Positions 16,560 through 26,080 of a stretch of 64,000 nucleotides of DNA are shown here, piece after piece. Source of the stretch: Cytobacillus dafuensis (GTDB taxonomy: Bacteria; Bacillota; Bacilli; Bacillales; Cytobacillaceae); NCBI RefSeq assembly GCF_007995155.1, contig NZ_CP042593.1:476001-540000 (forward strand), written 5' to 3'. Under the pieces are notes generated by a model that saw only the letters and a program-made list of their open reading frames with translations, was not told the origin of the DNA and searched no databases. The position numbers were made by a program, and so were the translations under genes. Each line of letters opens with the position of its first letter. The stretch's first letter is position 1.

Positions 16560-17492
16560 ATGCTTATTAAGCAACGTACTGAGCCAGTAGAATTAAAGCT
16601 TTTGAGATTTTTAAATGCACGGATGGAATTGTCAGAAAAAGAAAAGAATATTTATTTAAATTTAGAAAAGGGATTTAAAGGGGAACTGTGGTTTGACAAT
16701 TGGTTAGAGAATCTTTCAGGTGAATGGCTTGTGCTAAATGACTTGTTGCTAGAAAGTAATAATTCTGTTTTTCAAATTGATACGTTGTTAATCACTTCGG
16801 AGAAGATTTATCTGTTTGAAATTAAAAATTACGAAGGTGATTTTTATATTCAAGGTGATAAATGGTATACAATATCAAAATCAGAAATAAAGAATCCTAT
16901 CTTTCAATTGGAAAGGAGTGGAATGCTTTTCCGAGGATTACTTCAAGAGCTTGGATTTAGTTCTCCGATCGAATCATATCTTATCTTCGTTAATCCCGAT
17001 TTTTTCCTCTATCAAACTCCACTTAGCCTTCCGATCGTATCCCTAGCACAGCTTAATCGCTTTAAGAACAAATTAATAATGAACGAGGGCATTTTAAAAA
17101 AGAGACACTCAAAATTCGCAGAACAATTAGTTTCTATTTGTTTAAAAGAATCTCCGTACACTCGCTTACCTGAATATAACTATGACCAACTTGAAAGGGG
17201 AGTAACCTGTGCTTACTGTTATTCATTGATGGATAGTTTGACAGAGGGGGAAGAAACTATTGTCTGTAAGGAGTGTGGTGGAAAAGAAAATGTTATCTCT
17301 GCTATTTTACGGAGCACGGAGGAATTTAAATTGCTTTTTCCTGATAGAAAAATCACCACTAATGAAATTTTTGAGTGGTGTAAAGGCGTTAAGTCCAGCA
17401 GATCCATTCGAAGGATTCTTTCGAAAAAGTATGAACTAATTAAGCAAGGAAGATCTTCTTATTTTGAACCTAATTTTAGTGATACAAAATAA
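16560..17492 (+). CDS. NERD (nuclease-related) domain protein
   Basis: 310 residues. A NERD domain spans about 35-150: FKGELWFDNWLENL, FQIDTLLITSEKIYLFEIKNY with the D-(E)x-K pattern of restriction-like nucleases, and GDKWYT. The middle is unassigned, and residues about 218-245 hold a CxxC...CxxC zinc ribbon (CAYC, CKEC). Proteins of this layout are common in Bacillus; the NERD fold suggests DNA processing but activity is not shown. The 52-bp repeat array begins 50 bases after the stop. Confidence 0.85.
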   Translation: MLIKQRTEPVELKLLRFLNARMELSEKEKNIYLNLEKGFKGELWFDNWLENLSGEWLVLNDLLLESNNSVFQIDTLLITSEKIYLFEIKNYEGDFYIQGDKWYTISKSEIKNPIFQLERSGMLFRGLLQELGFSSPIESYLIFVNPDFFLYQTPLSLPIVSLAQLNRFKNKLIMNEGILKKRHSKFAEQLVSICLKESPYTRLPEYNYDQLERGVTCAYCYSLMDSLTEGEETIVCKECGGKENVISAILRSTEEFKLLFPDRKITTNEIFEWCKGVKSSRSIRRILSKKYELIKQGRSSYFEPNFSDTK

Positions 17493-17541
17493 TACCAATA
17501 ATCTACTTTTCAAATAATAGTAGATTACTGATTCACCAGAG

Positions 17542-18062
17542 ATAAATAGACCACAGCCCGCGGTTTTAAGTGGAGAAGAGGTCAGAAAAGAAGTTAAATA
17601 GACCATTGTCCACAGTTTTAAGTGGAGAAGAGGTCAGAAAAGAAGATAAATAGACCACTGTCCGCAGTTTTAAGTGGAGAAGAGGTCAGAAAAGAAGTTA
17701 AATAGACCACAGCCCGCGGTTTTAAGTGGAGAAGAGGTTAGAAAGAGAGATAATTAGACCACTGCCCGCGGTTTTAAGTGGAGAAGAGGTCAGAAAGAGA
17801 GATAAATAGACCATCGCTTGCAGTTTTAAGAGGAGAAGAGGTCAGAAAAGAAGTTAAATAGACCACTGCCCGCGGTTATAAGAGGAGAAGAGGTCAGAAA
17901 GAGAGATAAATAGACCATGGCCCTGAGTTTTAAGGAGAGAAGCGGTCAGAAAAGAAGTTAAATAGACCACAGCCCGCAGTTTTAAGTGGAGAAGAGGTCA
18001 GAAAGAGAGATAAATAGACCATCGCTTGCAGTTTTAAGAGGAGAAGAGGTCAGAAAAGAAGA
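17542..18062. repeat. Tandem array 1: ten units of exactly 52 bp
   Basis: The tetramer GACC recurs at 17549, 17601, 17653, 17705, 17757, 17809, 17861, 17913, 17965 and 18017, always 52 bases apart. Each unit contains GGTC, 17 bases, GACC, and the segment GTTTTAAG-GGAGAAGAGG. Two unit variants are mixed (AGAAAAGAAGTTAAA and AGAAAGAGAGATAAA). There is no long ORF, since 52 is not a multiple of three. The array fills the gap between two converging genes. Confidence 0.95.
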
Positions 18063-18125
18063 CTACTTCCCACTTTAAAGCAGAAAAATGGTCTCAAGGG
18101 ATTTAGTAAGACCACCTCAACAAAC

Positions 18126-18160
18126 AAAAAACCCCCACCCACTAAAAACGCGGCTGGAGG
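18126..18160 (-). terminator. Probable terminator of the LTA-synthase-type gene
   Basis: On the minus strand CCTCCAGCC pairs with GGGTGGGGG (one mismatch, one wobble) and runs into six T. Between it and the gene is an AAATCT triplet repeat. Confidence 0.5.
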
Positions 18161-18186
18161 CTATACCTAAATCTAAATCTAAATCT

Positions 18187-20043
18187 CTATTCCTCTTCCA
18201 TTTCCTTCCGGATATAGTCGGAGTACTGCATGATTTGTAGGGTGTTATCGATTCTTTTTTGCATATTCTTTGTGTTTTTCGTTTTCTTCATTGTTTCGCG
18301 GTTATATAAAACAGCCGGGTGCTTGGCGCTTGGCGCAGTGTATAGCGTATTATCACTAATAAATGATCCGCCAGGCAAATAGTATCTCATGCCAAGTAAG
18401 TTATGTTTGTATTGAAAAAGATTGTGACCGATCATTTGGGTATTGTGCTCGATACCCAGCAGGTTCAGCAGTGTAGGCATTAAATCAATTTGACCGCCGA
18501 GCTGGGAGTGTGTTTCTCCGTGAAAAATACCAGGAGCAGTGAAAATAACAGGCACAACAAAGCGATCTTGCAAATTGTAACCGTGTCCTAAAATTTCTTT
18601 TAATATTTCATAGTCTTTTTCTGTAACGGGTGCTCCGTGTAATCCAGAATGATCCCCATAAATGAGCACGAGCGAATCATCATAGATGCCAAGCTTTTTC
18701 AACTGTTTAATAAATAATCCAATTTGTTCATCCGTATAGCGAACGGACTGCAAATAGTTTCCGACATACGTCCCCTCATACTCGTCTGGCAGGTCAAGAT
18801 ATTTAAATTCTTCAGGCATTTCAAATGGTGTGTGATTTGTAAGTGTAATGATATTTGAGTACATCTTGTCATGTTCATTTAGATGATTTGGCAATTGTGA
18901 TTCAACAAAATTAAATAGAACCTCATCCGCTGGACCGAACCCGATTTCTTTCTCATTTGGAATTTCTTCACTTGTATAAATATAATCAAAGCCAAGAGCG
19001 GGGTACAATTTATCCCGGCTCCAATAGGTAATGTCATCCGCATGATATGTTGCTGTCCCATAGCCATTGTCTTTTAAAGTCCGTACAAGTGAGGGGATCT
19101 CGCTCCCATTATCGATCACATTCACGGTTGGGTCCATTCCCTCAGGGTAAAGGGATGTATGCATAAGCCATTCTGCATCAGAAGTATTCCCTGCCCCGAT
19201 TTGCTGGTACACATTATCGAAATACGCACTTTCCTTTAAAAGAGCATTTAAATTCGGAGTGATTTCCTGTCCATCAATCGATTGTTTAATCGTAAATCCT
19301 TGTAAGGACTCCACTTGAATAACAAAAACATGGCGATCCTTCGCAAGTCCATAAGTGTCATGCTCTGTAAATGGAACATAAGAATTTCCTTTTAATTTTG
19401 CTAAATCTTTGTCTGATAAATATTCGTTTTCAGCAAATGCTTTGCCGATGCTGCGTTCATACATTTGCACAAATTGGGATTGAATATATCCATGCTTTTT
19501 TGCGAAATAAGAAACATCAACCAGCGGATAGAAAAAGGCAATGATTGTCGTGATGAGTCCTACACAGCTAAAGCCGATGGCCCATTTTTTCGCATTAGCA
19601 AATGAACGAGGTGAGTCTCCTCTCTTGAAATACCAGATGAGTGGAAGAATCACTGCAACATCTAAGAAAAATAAATAGTCATATGGAGTTCCGAGAAGAG
19701 CGACAGTCCCGCCAACAGAGTTCGACTGATATATTTGTTTAACATCGTAATAGGACGGAACGGTTGAAAAATATCTTGTATAAAAGATAACTACAATAAA
19801 TAGAGTAGACAAGCCGAGGTTATAGAGCCAAATGGCTAACCACTTTCGTTCTTTAAATAGAATAATGAAAATGGTTAAGAAAAGAGCCCACATTGGGAAT
19901 TCGACTATTAAAATATGAAAAAATGATTTGTTATCAAAAATAACAATCTGAAAAGCAATTATTTTTATTAACAAAATAAGCATGATCCACGTAAATGGAT
20001 GGAGTACAACATTTTTAATATTTTTAGCCCAGTTTTTTTTCAT
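18187..20043 (-). CDS. LTA synthase family glycerol-phosphate transferase
   Basis: About 618 residues. Five membrane helices in the first 175 residues are followed by an extracellular sulfatase-fold domain. Expected LtaS residues are present: metal-binding Glu in VIQVESLQ, the nucleophile threonine in GAGNTSDAEW (near residue 285), and the late YGDHSG with Asp and His. The family polymerises glycerol-phosphate from phosphatidylglycerol into lipoteichoic acid, or primes it. Start ATG at 20043 follows AGAGGTG; the frame extends seven codons further without a site. Bacillus has several paralogues (LtaS, YfnI, YqgS, YvgJ) and I cannot say which this is. Confidence 0.9.
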   Translation of the reverse strand: MKKNWAKNIKNVVLHPFTWIMLILLIKIIAFQIVIFDNKSFFHILIVEFPMWALFLTIFIILFKERKWLAIWLYNLGLSTLFIVVIFYTRYFSTVPSYYDVKQIYQSNSVGGTVALLGTPYDYLFFLDVAVILPLIWYFKRGDSPRSFANAKKWAIGFSCVGLITTIIAFFYPLVDVSYFAKKHGYIQSQFVQMYERSIGKAFAENEYLSDKDLAKLKGNSYVPFTEHDTYGLAKDRHVFVIQVESLQGFTIKQSIDGQEITPNLNALLKESAYFDNVYQQIGAGNTSDAEWLMHTSLYPEGMDPTVNVIDNGSEIPSLVRTLKDNGYGTATYHADDITYWSRDKLYPALGFDYIYTSEEIPNEKEIGFGPADEVLFNFVESQLPNHLNEHDKMYSNIITLTNHTPFEMPEEFKYLDLPDEYEGTYVGNYLQSVRYTDEQIGLFIKQLKKLGIYDDSLVLIYGDHSGLHGAPVTEKDYEILKEILGHGYNLQDRFVVPVIFTAPGIFHGETHSQLGGQIDLMPTLLNLLGIEHNTQMIGHNLFQYKHNLLGMRYYLPGGSFISDNTLYTAPSAKHPAVLYNRETMKKTKNTKNMQKRIDNTLQIMQYSDYIRKEMEEE

Positions 20044-20339
20044 TGAATAGGCACCTCTAAACAAAATAGTTCATCCTAAACTTACCAAAAATCCTTTGGT
20101 CCTTGCAAACAATATATGAGAGATAAATGAATAATGTAAGATAAAACAAAATATTCGAGTTATTGGAAACGTTTTTTAGTTTTATTCGTATTAAAAGGTA
20201 TCAAACTTTTGGCTAAAGGAGCGCATAAGTTTGTTAACGTACTAAAGTAATTCGATGAAGTCCTTGTTATAAAGATCATTAGAAAAACGAAGGCATTCGC
20301 CGAACGCCTAGTTTTCCAATTAAAAACGGAGTGGTTAGA

Positions 20340-21257
20340 ATGGAAAAAGCATTACTTGAAGAAAATGTAGAGGTGTTAAAGCAGGCAGTAGGGAGTTGGA
20401 TGGATCGACGTCTGGTGTTGATGACTGCATCGCAATTTGCAGCTAAAGGAAAACGAATGGACGGGACTGCCTTTTTAAAAGTGTCGGATCTTGTGAAAAA
20501 GAGTACGTCGTTCTTTTCGCCTTTAAGAAGCATTTATTACCCCATGACTGGACTCATTTTAGCAAATGGAAATCTTCCAGATGAAGAGGTTAATCGTTTG
20601 CATCGAAATTATGAGACTCTTCGTTCAGCAGGGTTTCGCAGTTCCGTTTTTACCTATATTGCTGCTTTTTTAATGGAAGATCATATGGACCCACGAAGGA
20701 TCAATACAGTTCACGAAGAAATGAAGAAGTATCACCGCTTTCTGACCTCGCATGATGATTATCCTGCAGCTGCGATTATTGCTAAGCAGGAAGGTCAGGT
20801 GGAGGAGCTTGTTCATATTTCGGAACAGTATTACAAAACTTTAAGTGAAAACGGATTTTATAAAGGGAATGATTTACAGTTCATGGCGAATATGCTCGTA
20901 ATGAATGGAGCATTCCGTAAAGAAACGGTTAGTAATGTAATCTATGCGATGGATGAATTAAGTAGAAGTGGTCTGAAAGTAAAGCAAATGCATTATTCTT
21001 CCTTATGTGTGATTGCACTTTCAGGAAAATTAAAAGAAGCGATTTCGTATGCCCTCGAACTTAGAGATATGAAAGAATTTAAATGGCATAAGGATATGGC
21101 CATCGTTGCAGCAGCAGTGTTTGTTTCGCAGGAATACGTTGACGCTTCAACTGGATTAACAGCAGCCATTCAGGCATTGATCCAGGCACAGCATGCTTCG
21201 GTTGCTGCGGCGAGTGCGGCTGCAGCGGCATCTGCTGGGGGATCTTCGGGGAGTTAG
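20340..21257 (+). CDS. DUF4003 family protein
   Basis: About 305 residues, soluble and mainly helical, matching the DUF4003 family of Bacillaceae. There are recurring blocks of the type FLKVSDLVKKSTSFFSPLRS and YPAAAIIAKQEGQVEELV. The C-terminal 30 residues are a low-complexity tail of Ala, Ser and Gly. ATG at 20340 follows GGAG; the GTG three codons upstream overlaps that site. Function is unknown. It stands alone with its own terminator. Confidence 0.82.
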   Translation: MEKALLEENVEVLKQAVGSWMDRRLVLMTASQFAAKGKRMDGTAFLKVSDLVKKSTSFFSPLRSIYYPMTGLILANGNLPDEEVNRLHRNYETLRSAGFRSSVFTYIAAFLMEDHMDPRRINTVHEEMKKYHRFLTSHDDYPAAAIIAKQEGQVEELVHISEQYYKTLSENGFYKGNDLQFMANMLVMNGAFRKETVSNVIYAMDELSRSGLKVKQMHYSSLCVIALSGKLKEAISYALELRDMKEFKWHKDMAIVAAAVFVSQEYVDASTGLTAAIQALIQAQHASVAAASAAAAASAGGSSGS

Positions 21258-21273
21258 AGTATATAATAACTAG

Positions 21274-21316
21274 AAGTAATTACCTGTTTGGTTAGACCGG
21301 TAATTGCTTTTTTTTG
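21274..21316 (+). terminator. Rho-independent terminator after the DUF4003 gene
   Basis: AAGTAATTACC pairs with GGTAATTGCTT (one wobble) and runs into seven T. Confidence 0.85.
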
Positions 21317-21478
21317 TGCATAAGAAGGTCAAACGAATATTTGCCTGAACGTTAAGTTTTTCAAATGCAATCTATTTTTGTAAAATGGATTGGTGGTATA
21401 CAATGATAAAGTATAGAAAATAATACCACAAAACAGTAAAATATGTGAATAACGCTTTTCTGAGGGGATAGATATCAG

Positions 21479-22651
21479 TTGGAAACTAAAAGAGTATTAC
21501 CCATATTATTTCTAGTTATGTTTTTAGTTATGGTAGGCTTCGGTATCATCATTCCTGTACTGCCATTTTACGCTGAGGAAATTGGTGCAAGTCCAGCTCA
21601 ACTGGGATGGCTGATGGCTGTTTATTCGTTAATGCAGCTCATTTTTGCACCGATTTGGGGAAAGGTTTCGGATCGGATTGGACGCAAACCCGTTATTTTA
21701 TTGGGAATCGCAGGATTATCGATTTCGTTTTTCCTCCAAGCCTTTTCGGGCCAGCTTTGGATGCTGTTTGCCGCAAGAATGATTGGGGGTATTTTATCCT
21801 CTGCTAATATGCCGACTGTCATGGCATATGTAGCGGATATAACTTCTGAAGAGAATCGCGGGAAAGGAATGGGGGTTGTTGGTGCTGCAACAGGGCTAGG
21901 GTTTGTTTTTGGTCCAGCCATTGGCGGTGTGTTTTCCAAAATAAGCTTAACAATGCCTTTTTTTCTAGCAGGTGCGACATCTGCGATCACATTTATTTTA
22001 GTGCTGTTGATATTAAAAGAATCATTACCTAAAGAAAAAAGACAGAAGCAATCTGAAAATAAGAGCTCAAGATGGAGTGCATTTACTGGGTCTGTATCTA
22101 TTTTATTTTTTCTGCAGCTATTTATTTCCCTATCGTTATCTGGCTTAGAAGCTACTTTTGCCTATTTCGCTGCTAAAAAAGCAGATTTAGGAACGGTGCA
22201 ATTAGGATATATATTTATGATAATGGGACTTGCCAGTGCAATCGTACAAGGCGGTTTAGTCGGCAAATTAACGAAAAAATATGGAGAGGGAGCAGTAATA
22301 CAAGCTGGAATAGTGGTCTCAGCCATTGGCTTTGGGCTCATTTTACTTGTTAATAGCTTCACTACGGCAGCCATATTTTTAACGATTTTTGGTATTGGAA
22401 ATGGAGTTATTCGACCTAGCGTTTCAGCGCTAATTACGAAAAAATCCGTCGCTGGGCATGGAAGCTCAACTGGACTGCTGTCTTCCTTTGATTCTTTAGG
22501 AAGAATTATTGGTCCGCCTTTAGGAGGCTGGTTGTTTGCAATTCAGGCAGGACTTCCTTATATTTCAGGTGTGATATTATCAATTATTGCCTTCATTTTA
22601 TACCGAATTTATGTTGTTAAATCGAGTAAAACAATATTTTATAATGAATGA
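21479..22651 (+). CDS. MFS multidrug/tetracycline-type exporter (DHA1)
   Basis: 390 residues with twelve membrane helices. Motif A, GKVSDRIGRKP, lies in loop 2-3; motif C, GLGFVFGPAIGG, in helix 5 marks proton antiporters; a second GPPLGG lies in helix 11. This is the layout of Bmr/TetA-like 12-helix drug exporters. The TTG start follows GAGGGGAT. It is monocistronic. Substrate cannot be told from sequence; a close match to Bacillus YfkF/YbcL-like exporters is possible. Confidence 0.88.
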   Translation: METKRVLPILFLVMFLVMVGFGIIIPVLPFYAEEIGASPAQLGWLMAVYSLMQLIFAPIWGKVSDRIGRKPVILLGIAGLSISFFLQAFSGQLWMLFAARMIGGILSSANMPTVMAYVADITSEENRGKGMGVVGAATGLGFVFGPAIGGVFSKISLTMPFFLAGATSAITFILVLLILKESLPKEKRQKQSENKSSRWSAFTGSVSILFFLQLFISLSLSGLEATFAYFAAKKADLGTVQLGYIFMIMGLASAIVQGGLVGKLTKKYGEGAVIQAGIVVSAIGFGLILLVNSFTTAAIFLTIFGIGNGVIRPSVSALITKKSVAGHGSSTGLLSSFDSLGRIIGPPLGGWLFAIQAGLPYISGVILSIIAFILYRIYVVKSSKTIFYNE

Positions 22652-22796
22652 AATAAATAAGGAATAAAGGTAAGCTTTCTATAAATGTAACTCGGCTAAT
22701 AAAGCTGTGAACCCGGACAATATCATCTTAAACTTGGACAATATATTGCTAATACGTACAAAATCCTTACAACAGTTACCGAATACCTATAGATGC

Positions 22797-22835
22797 AAAT
22801 GATCTCGATTTTTTAGCGAGATCATTTCTTTTTTT
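22797..22835 (+). terminator. Rho-independent terminator
   Basis: AAATGATCTCG pairs perfectly with CGAGATCATTT, followed by an eight-T run. It lies 145 bases after the MFS gene. Confidence 0.88.
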
Positions 22836-22837
22836 AA

Positions 22838-23133
22838 GGCTTATTTCAAAAAGATTGTTGCTTTCATTAATTGGCTGATAAACACCTAATTTGGTTGATA
22901 AATCAATCAAACTAGCTGACAAAGTGTATTTTTATATCAGTGTATGAGGCTTAAAGAAGTTTAAACATAGGAAAAGGCAACAGTATTTTTTCATCTATGT
23001 GTAAGCTTCCGGAAATTACCTAAGCAATTCGGCTGAAATTATTTAATATCTCTTGCATGGTTACGCAATTCTATGACAAAATCTATATATTGAAGAATAT
23101 CATTTTATATAAGATATTCAAGGAGATGAGAGT
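22838..23133. other. Intergenic stretch upstream of the ATP-grasp gene
   Basis: AT-rich with no ORF. Short degenerate repeats of the type TTGGCTGATAAA and TTGGTTGATAAA occur around 22870-22920, and two GGACAATAT copies lie before the terminator (about 22717 and 22736). The end presumably holds the promoter of the next gene. Nothing else was recognised. Confidence 0.4.
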
Positions 23134-24306
23134 TTGAACAAGGCTGTAATTTTAGGATGTAATTATTATATTGGTTTAAGTACAATTCGCTGTTTAGGAG
23201 TTCATGGCATCCATACTGTTGCTGTGGATTATAATGAAAATGATAGATATGGTTCAGAATCTAAATATTGTTCTGAGAGGCTAATTGCCCCTTACTATAA
23301 AGAAGATCCAAAAGGGTTTGTTCGTTTTTTAATAGATTATGCAAAAAACCAAAGCATTACCCCGGTTTTAATCCCTTGTCATGATTCATATGTAGAAGTC
23401 ATTGATGAGTATTTAGAGGAATTGAGAGAATGCTATTTTATCCCTCAGACAGAAAAGGGTTTATATACGAAAGTAATGAATAAGGAAACACTTCATTCCT
23501 TAGCTATGGAACATGGAATGGCAGTTCCGGAAACGGTTAGAATAGATGAAGAGAACTATATTGAAAAAGTAGAGGAAATCATTAAGTATCCTTGCATAGT
23601 AAAGCCTACAGATTCCCCTACCTTTGTTGCAACTTTTAGAAGAAAGCTTTTTAAGGTATACAATCGAGAGGAATTGCTTGCTGCCATAGAAAAAGCGCAG
23701 AAAGCCGACTTAGAAGTGATTGTACAAAGAATCATTCCTGGCTTTGATGACCACATGTATACATTTGATGCCTATTTAAACCAAGATTCAAAAGTGACCC
23801 ATTGGGTTACATGTCAAAAGCATCGTCAATACCCAATTAATTTTGGCGCTTCTGTTTATACAGAGCAAAAATATGTACAGGAACTGTACGATATTGGAGC
23901 TCCGTTTCTTGAAGCGATTGGATATAAAGGGTTTGCAGAAATTGAGTTTAAAAAGGACGCTGAAACAGGGAAGTTTTATTTAATTGAGATCAATGCAAGG
24001 ATTACAAATCTTAACAACCTACTGTATAAGGTAGGAGTGAACTTTCCGTATCTTACGTACCGTGAGTTAACAGGTGCACCTTTAGAACCATATGCGGTTA
24101 AAGAGGATAAGCATCGAGTATTTTGGTATGCCTATGAGGACATGCTGGCGATTAAAGGCTATATTAAGACCGGGCAGTTAACGAGAAAACAAGTATTTGT
24201 TTCCTTGATGAAGAAGAAGGCTTATGCGATTTGGGACTGGAGCGATCCTAAGCCAGGTATTACCTACTTTAAAAAAATTGCGGGTAAATTTTTGAAAAAG
24301 CGCTAA
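23134..24306 (+). CDS. ATP-grasp ligase, D-aspartate-ligase-like
   Basis: 390 residues. An N-terminal Rossmann-like part (MNKAVILGCNYYIGLSTIRC) is followed by an ATP-grasp domain (about 110-310) with a lysine in YPCIVKPTDSPTF and the metal site FAEIEFKKD...YLIEINARITN. The layout IPCHDSYVEVIDEY, then NKETLHSLAMEHGMAVPET, resembles the Enterococcus faecium D-Asp ligase that adds D-Asp to the peptidoglycan stem. TTG start with AAGGAG. It is 55 bases from a Mur ligase gene and near an aspartate racemase and asparagine synthetase, which strengthens this reading. Other carboxylate-amine ligase activities remain possible. Confidence 0.78.
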   Translation: MNKAVILGCNYYIGLSTIRCLGVHGIHTVAVDYNENDRYGSESKYCSERLIAPYYKEDPKGFVRFLIDYAKNQSITPVLIPCHDSYVEVIDEYLEELRECYFIPQTEKGLYTKVMNKETLHSLAMEHGMAVPETVRIDEENYIEKVEEIIKYPCIVKPTDSPTFVATFRRKLFKVYNREELLAAIEKAQKADLEVIVQRIIPGFDDHMYTFDAYLNQDSKVTHWVTCQKHRQYPINFGASVYTEQKYVQELYDIGAPFLEAIGYKGFAEIEFKKDAETGKFYLIEINARITNLNNLLYKVGVNFPYLTYRELTGAPLEPYAVKEDKHRVFWYAYEDMLAIKGYIKTGQLTRKQVFVSLMKKKAYAIWDWSDPKPGITYFKKIAGKFLKKR

Positions 24307-24361
24307 TGAACATACCTAACAAAAGCGATCATTACATGTCGCAGAAAAGAGGTAGAAAAGG

Positions 24362-25912
24362 ATGAAGCTAGAAACACTTCTACAATCAATAAAGGTCAAA
24401 CAAGTCCTTAATAACAAGGATTTAAATATATTTGGAATATCCTATCACTCTCAAAAGGTTACAAAAGGACACCTTTTCGTTTGTGTCCGAGGATATAAAA
24501 CAGACGGGCATAAGTATCTTGCCCAGGCAGTGGAAAAGGGAGCAGTTGCGGCTGTTGTGGAGGAGTTTCAAGAGGGGATTGATATTCCTCAATATTTAGT
24601 TGAAGATAGTCGAATTTCTCTAGCTCGGTTAGGAGCAGCCTTTTACAACCATCCGTCTAAAAAGCTTCAGATGATTGGAATTACGGCAACGAATGGAAAA
24701 ACCACTACTTCTTATATGACGAATGCCATTTTAGAGAATCAAGGCTTTAAAACAGGCTTAATAGGAACGGTTTCTATAAAAATTAATGAAACCACTATCC
24801 CTTCCGAGCTTACAACACCAGAATCTCTGGATTTACAATACTATTTAAATGAAATGGTTGAAAAAGATGTTACCCATGTTAGCATGGAGGTTTCGTCACA
24901 GGCACTTGAAATGCATCGGGTTGAGCAGGTGGATTACGATATTGTAACGCTTAACAATGTTAGCCGTGAGCATATTGACTCCCATGGCTCCTTTGAGAAG
25001 TATTTCGAAATAAAATCGAGTTTAATTAGAAATGCCAGTGAAAATAGCTTTGCTGTTCTGAACTTAGATTGCCCTTATTCCGCTTCTTTAGTCGATAAAA
25101 CAAAAGCTCAAGTTATCACATTTGGTGTTAAGAGCAAAGAAGGGCATATTCATTGTAAAAATTTAGATTTAACGACAGGTAGAGGTAAATTTACTGTTGA
25201 AATATTAAAGGCCTTTAAAGTGAAGGATACAGAATATATCCCAGGTGAATTTGATATTGAGCTTGCTGTTCCTGGGCTGCATTCTGTTTATAATGCAATG
25301 GTGGCGATTACCGTTTCCTTGCTCTCAGGTGTATCTGTTTCGACGATCCAAAAAACATTGAAAACATTCGGTGGAGTCGAGAGACGCTTTGAGTTTATTT
25401 TTGAAGATGATATTAAGATCATTGATGATCATTTTGCTAATACAGGAAATATTAATGTAACGCTCGAAACTTTAAAGTTTATGGAATATAAGAAGCTTCA
25501 TCTCGTCTATGCTATTAGGGGAGAGAGAGGTCCTACAGTCAATCGTGAAAACGCTGAGACGATCGCTAGCTGGGCGCCGAAGCTTGAGTTTAATGAAATC
25601 ATTGCGACGAAAAGCGTTTCCCATGTGACCGCTAAGGACAAGGTTACAGATGAAGAGCAGCAAGTGTTTGAAGAGGTTATGGGGGAAGCAAAAATTAATG
25701 TGAATTTATATGATGAGCTTCCAGACGCCATCGCTGAAGCACTATCAAAAGCAGAAGCAGGAGACTTAATTCTTTTGGCAGGCTGTCAAGGAATGGATCA
25801 TGGAGCTGAAGTTGCTTTACATCAGCTAGAGGAAATAAAAGTTGATTATTCTAAAGAAAAATTATTCCTGCCTCTTCGAAATCGGGTATCTAGTCAAGCA
25901 GAAATGGTTTAA
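24362..25912 (+). CDS. Mur ligase family protein, divergent MurE paralogue
   Basis: 516 residues with the three domains of MurE: UDP-binding-like N-terminus (about 1-95), ATPase with P-loop GITATNGKTTTSYM and VSMEVSSQALEMHR (100-330), and C-terminal domain. The usual C-terminal DYAHTP is replaced by DDHFANTG, and the DNPR/DNPA amino-acid specificity motif is absent. So it is probably not the housekeeping MurE and its amino acid cannot be read. It adds an amino acid to a carboxylate with ATP by family rule. It follows the ATP-grasp gene and is cotranscribed. Confidence 0.82.
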   Translation: MKLETLLQSIKVKQVLNNKDLNIFGISYHSQKVTKGHLFVCVRGYKTDGHKYLAQAVEKGAVAAVVEEFQEGIDIPQYLVEDSRISLARLGAAFYNHPSKKLQMIGITATNGKTTTSYMTNAILENQGFKTGLIGTVSIKINETTIPSELTTPESLDLQYYLNEMVEKDVTHVSMEVSSQALEMHRVEQVDYDIVTLNNVSREHIDSHGSFEKYFEIKSSLIRNASENSFAVLNLDCPYSASLVDKTKAQVITFGVKSKEGHIHCKNLDLTTGRGKFTVEILKAFKVKDTEYIPGEFDIELAVPGLHSVYNAMVAITVSLLSGVSVSTIQKTLKTFGGVERRFEFIFEDDIKIIDDHFANTGNINVTLETLKFMEYKKLHLVYAIRGERGPTVNRENAETIASWAPKLEFNEIIATKSVSHVTAKDKVTDEEQQVFEEVMGEAKINVNLYDELPDAIAEALSKAEAGDLILLAGCQGMDHGAEVALHQLEEIKVDYSKEKLFLPLRNRVSSQAEMV

Positions 25913-25956
25913 AATAAAGCTATGTTAATGGTTATTGTTGCACGTTAAGAAAATAT

Positions 25957-26000
25957 AAATTGCCAGCATAGAAGATGATTCGACGTAGTTGGCAATTTTA
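25957..26000 (+). terminator. Probable terminator of the ATP-grasp/Mur ligase pair
   Basis: AAATTGCCA pairs with TGGCAATTTT, 24-base loop, T-rich end. The long loop lowers confidence. Confidence 0.55.
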
Positions 26001-26048
26001 GGAATTAAGTATAAGTGCAACTACGCCTCTGTCTTCGCCTTTCTAAGG

Positions 26049-26070
26049 CTCGCCAATCGGCGAGTTTTCT
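26049..26070 (+). terminator. Short GC-rich hairpin with T run
   Basis: CTCGCC, loop AATC, GGCGAG, then TTTTCTTT. It is the second of three hairpins in the gap before the asparagine synthetase gene. Confidence 0.6.
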
Positions 26071-26080
26071 TTAAAATTGA

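Noticed and set aside
17542..18062. CRISPR array
   Set aside because: Units are contiguous and similar over all 52 bases; there are no unique spacers and no cas genes.
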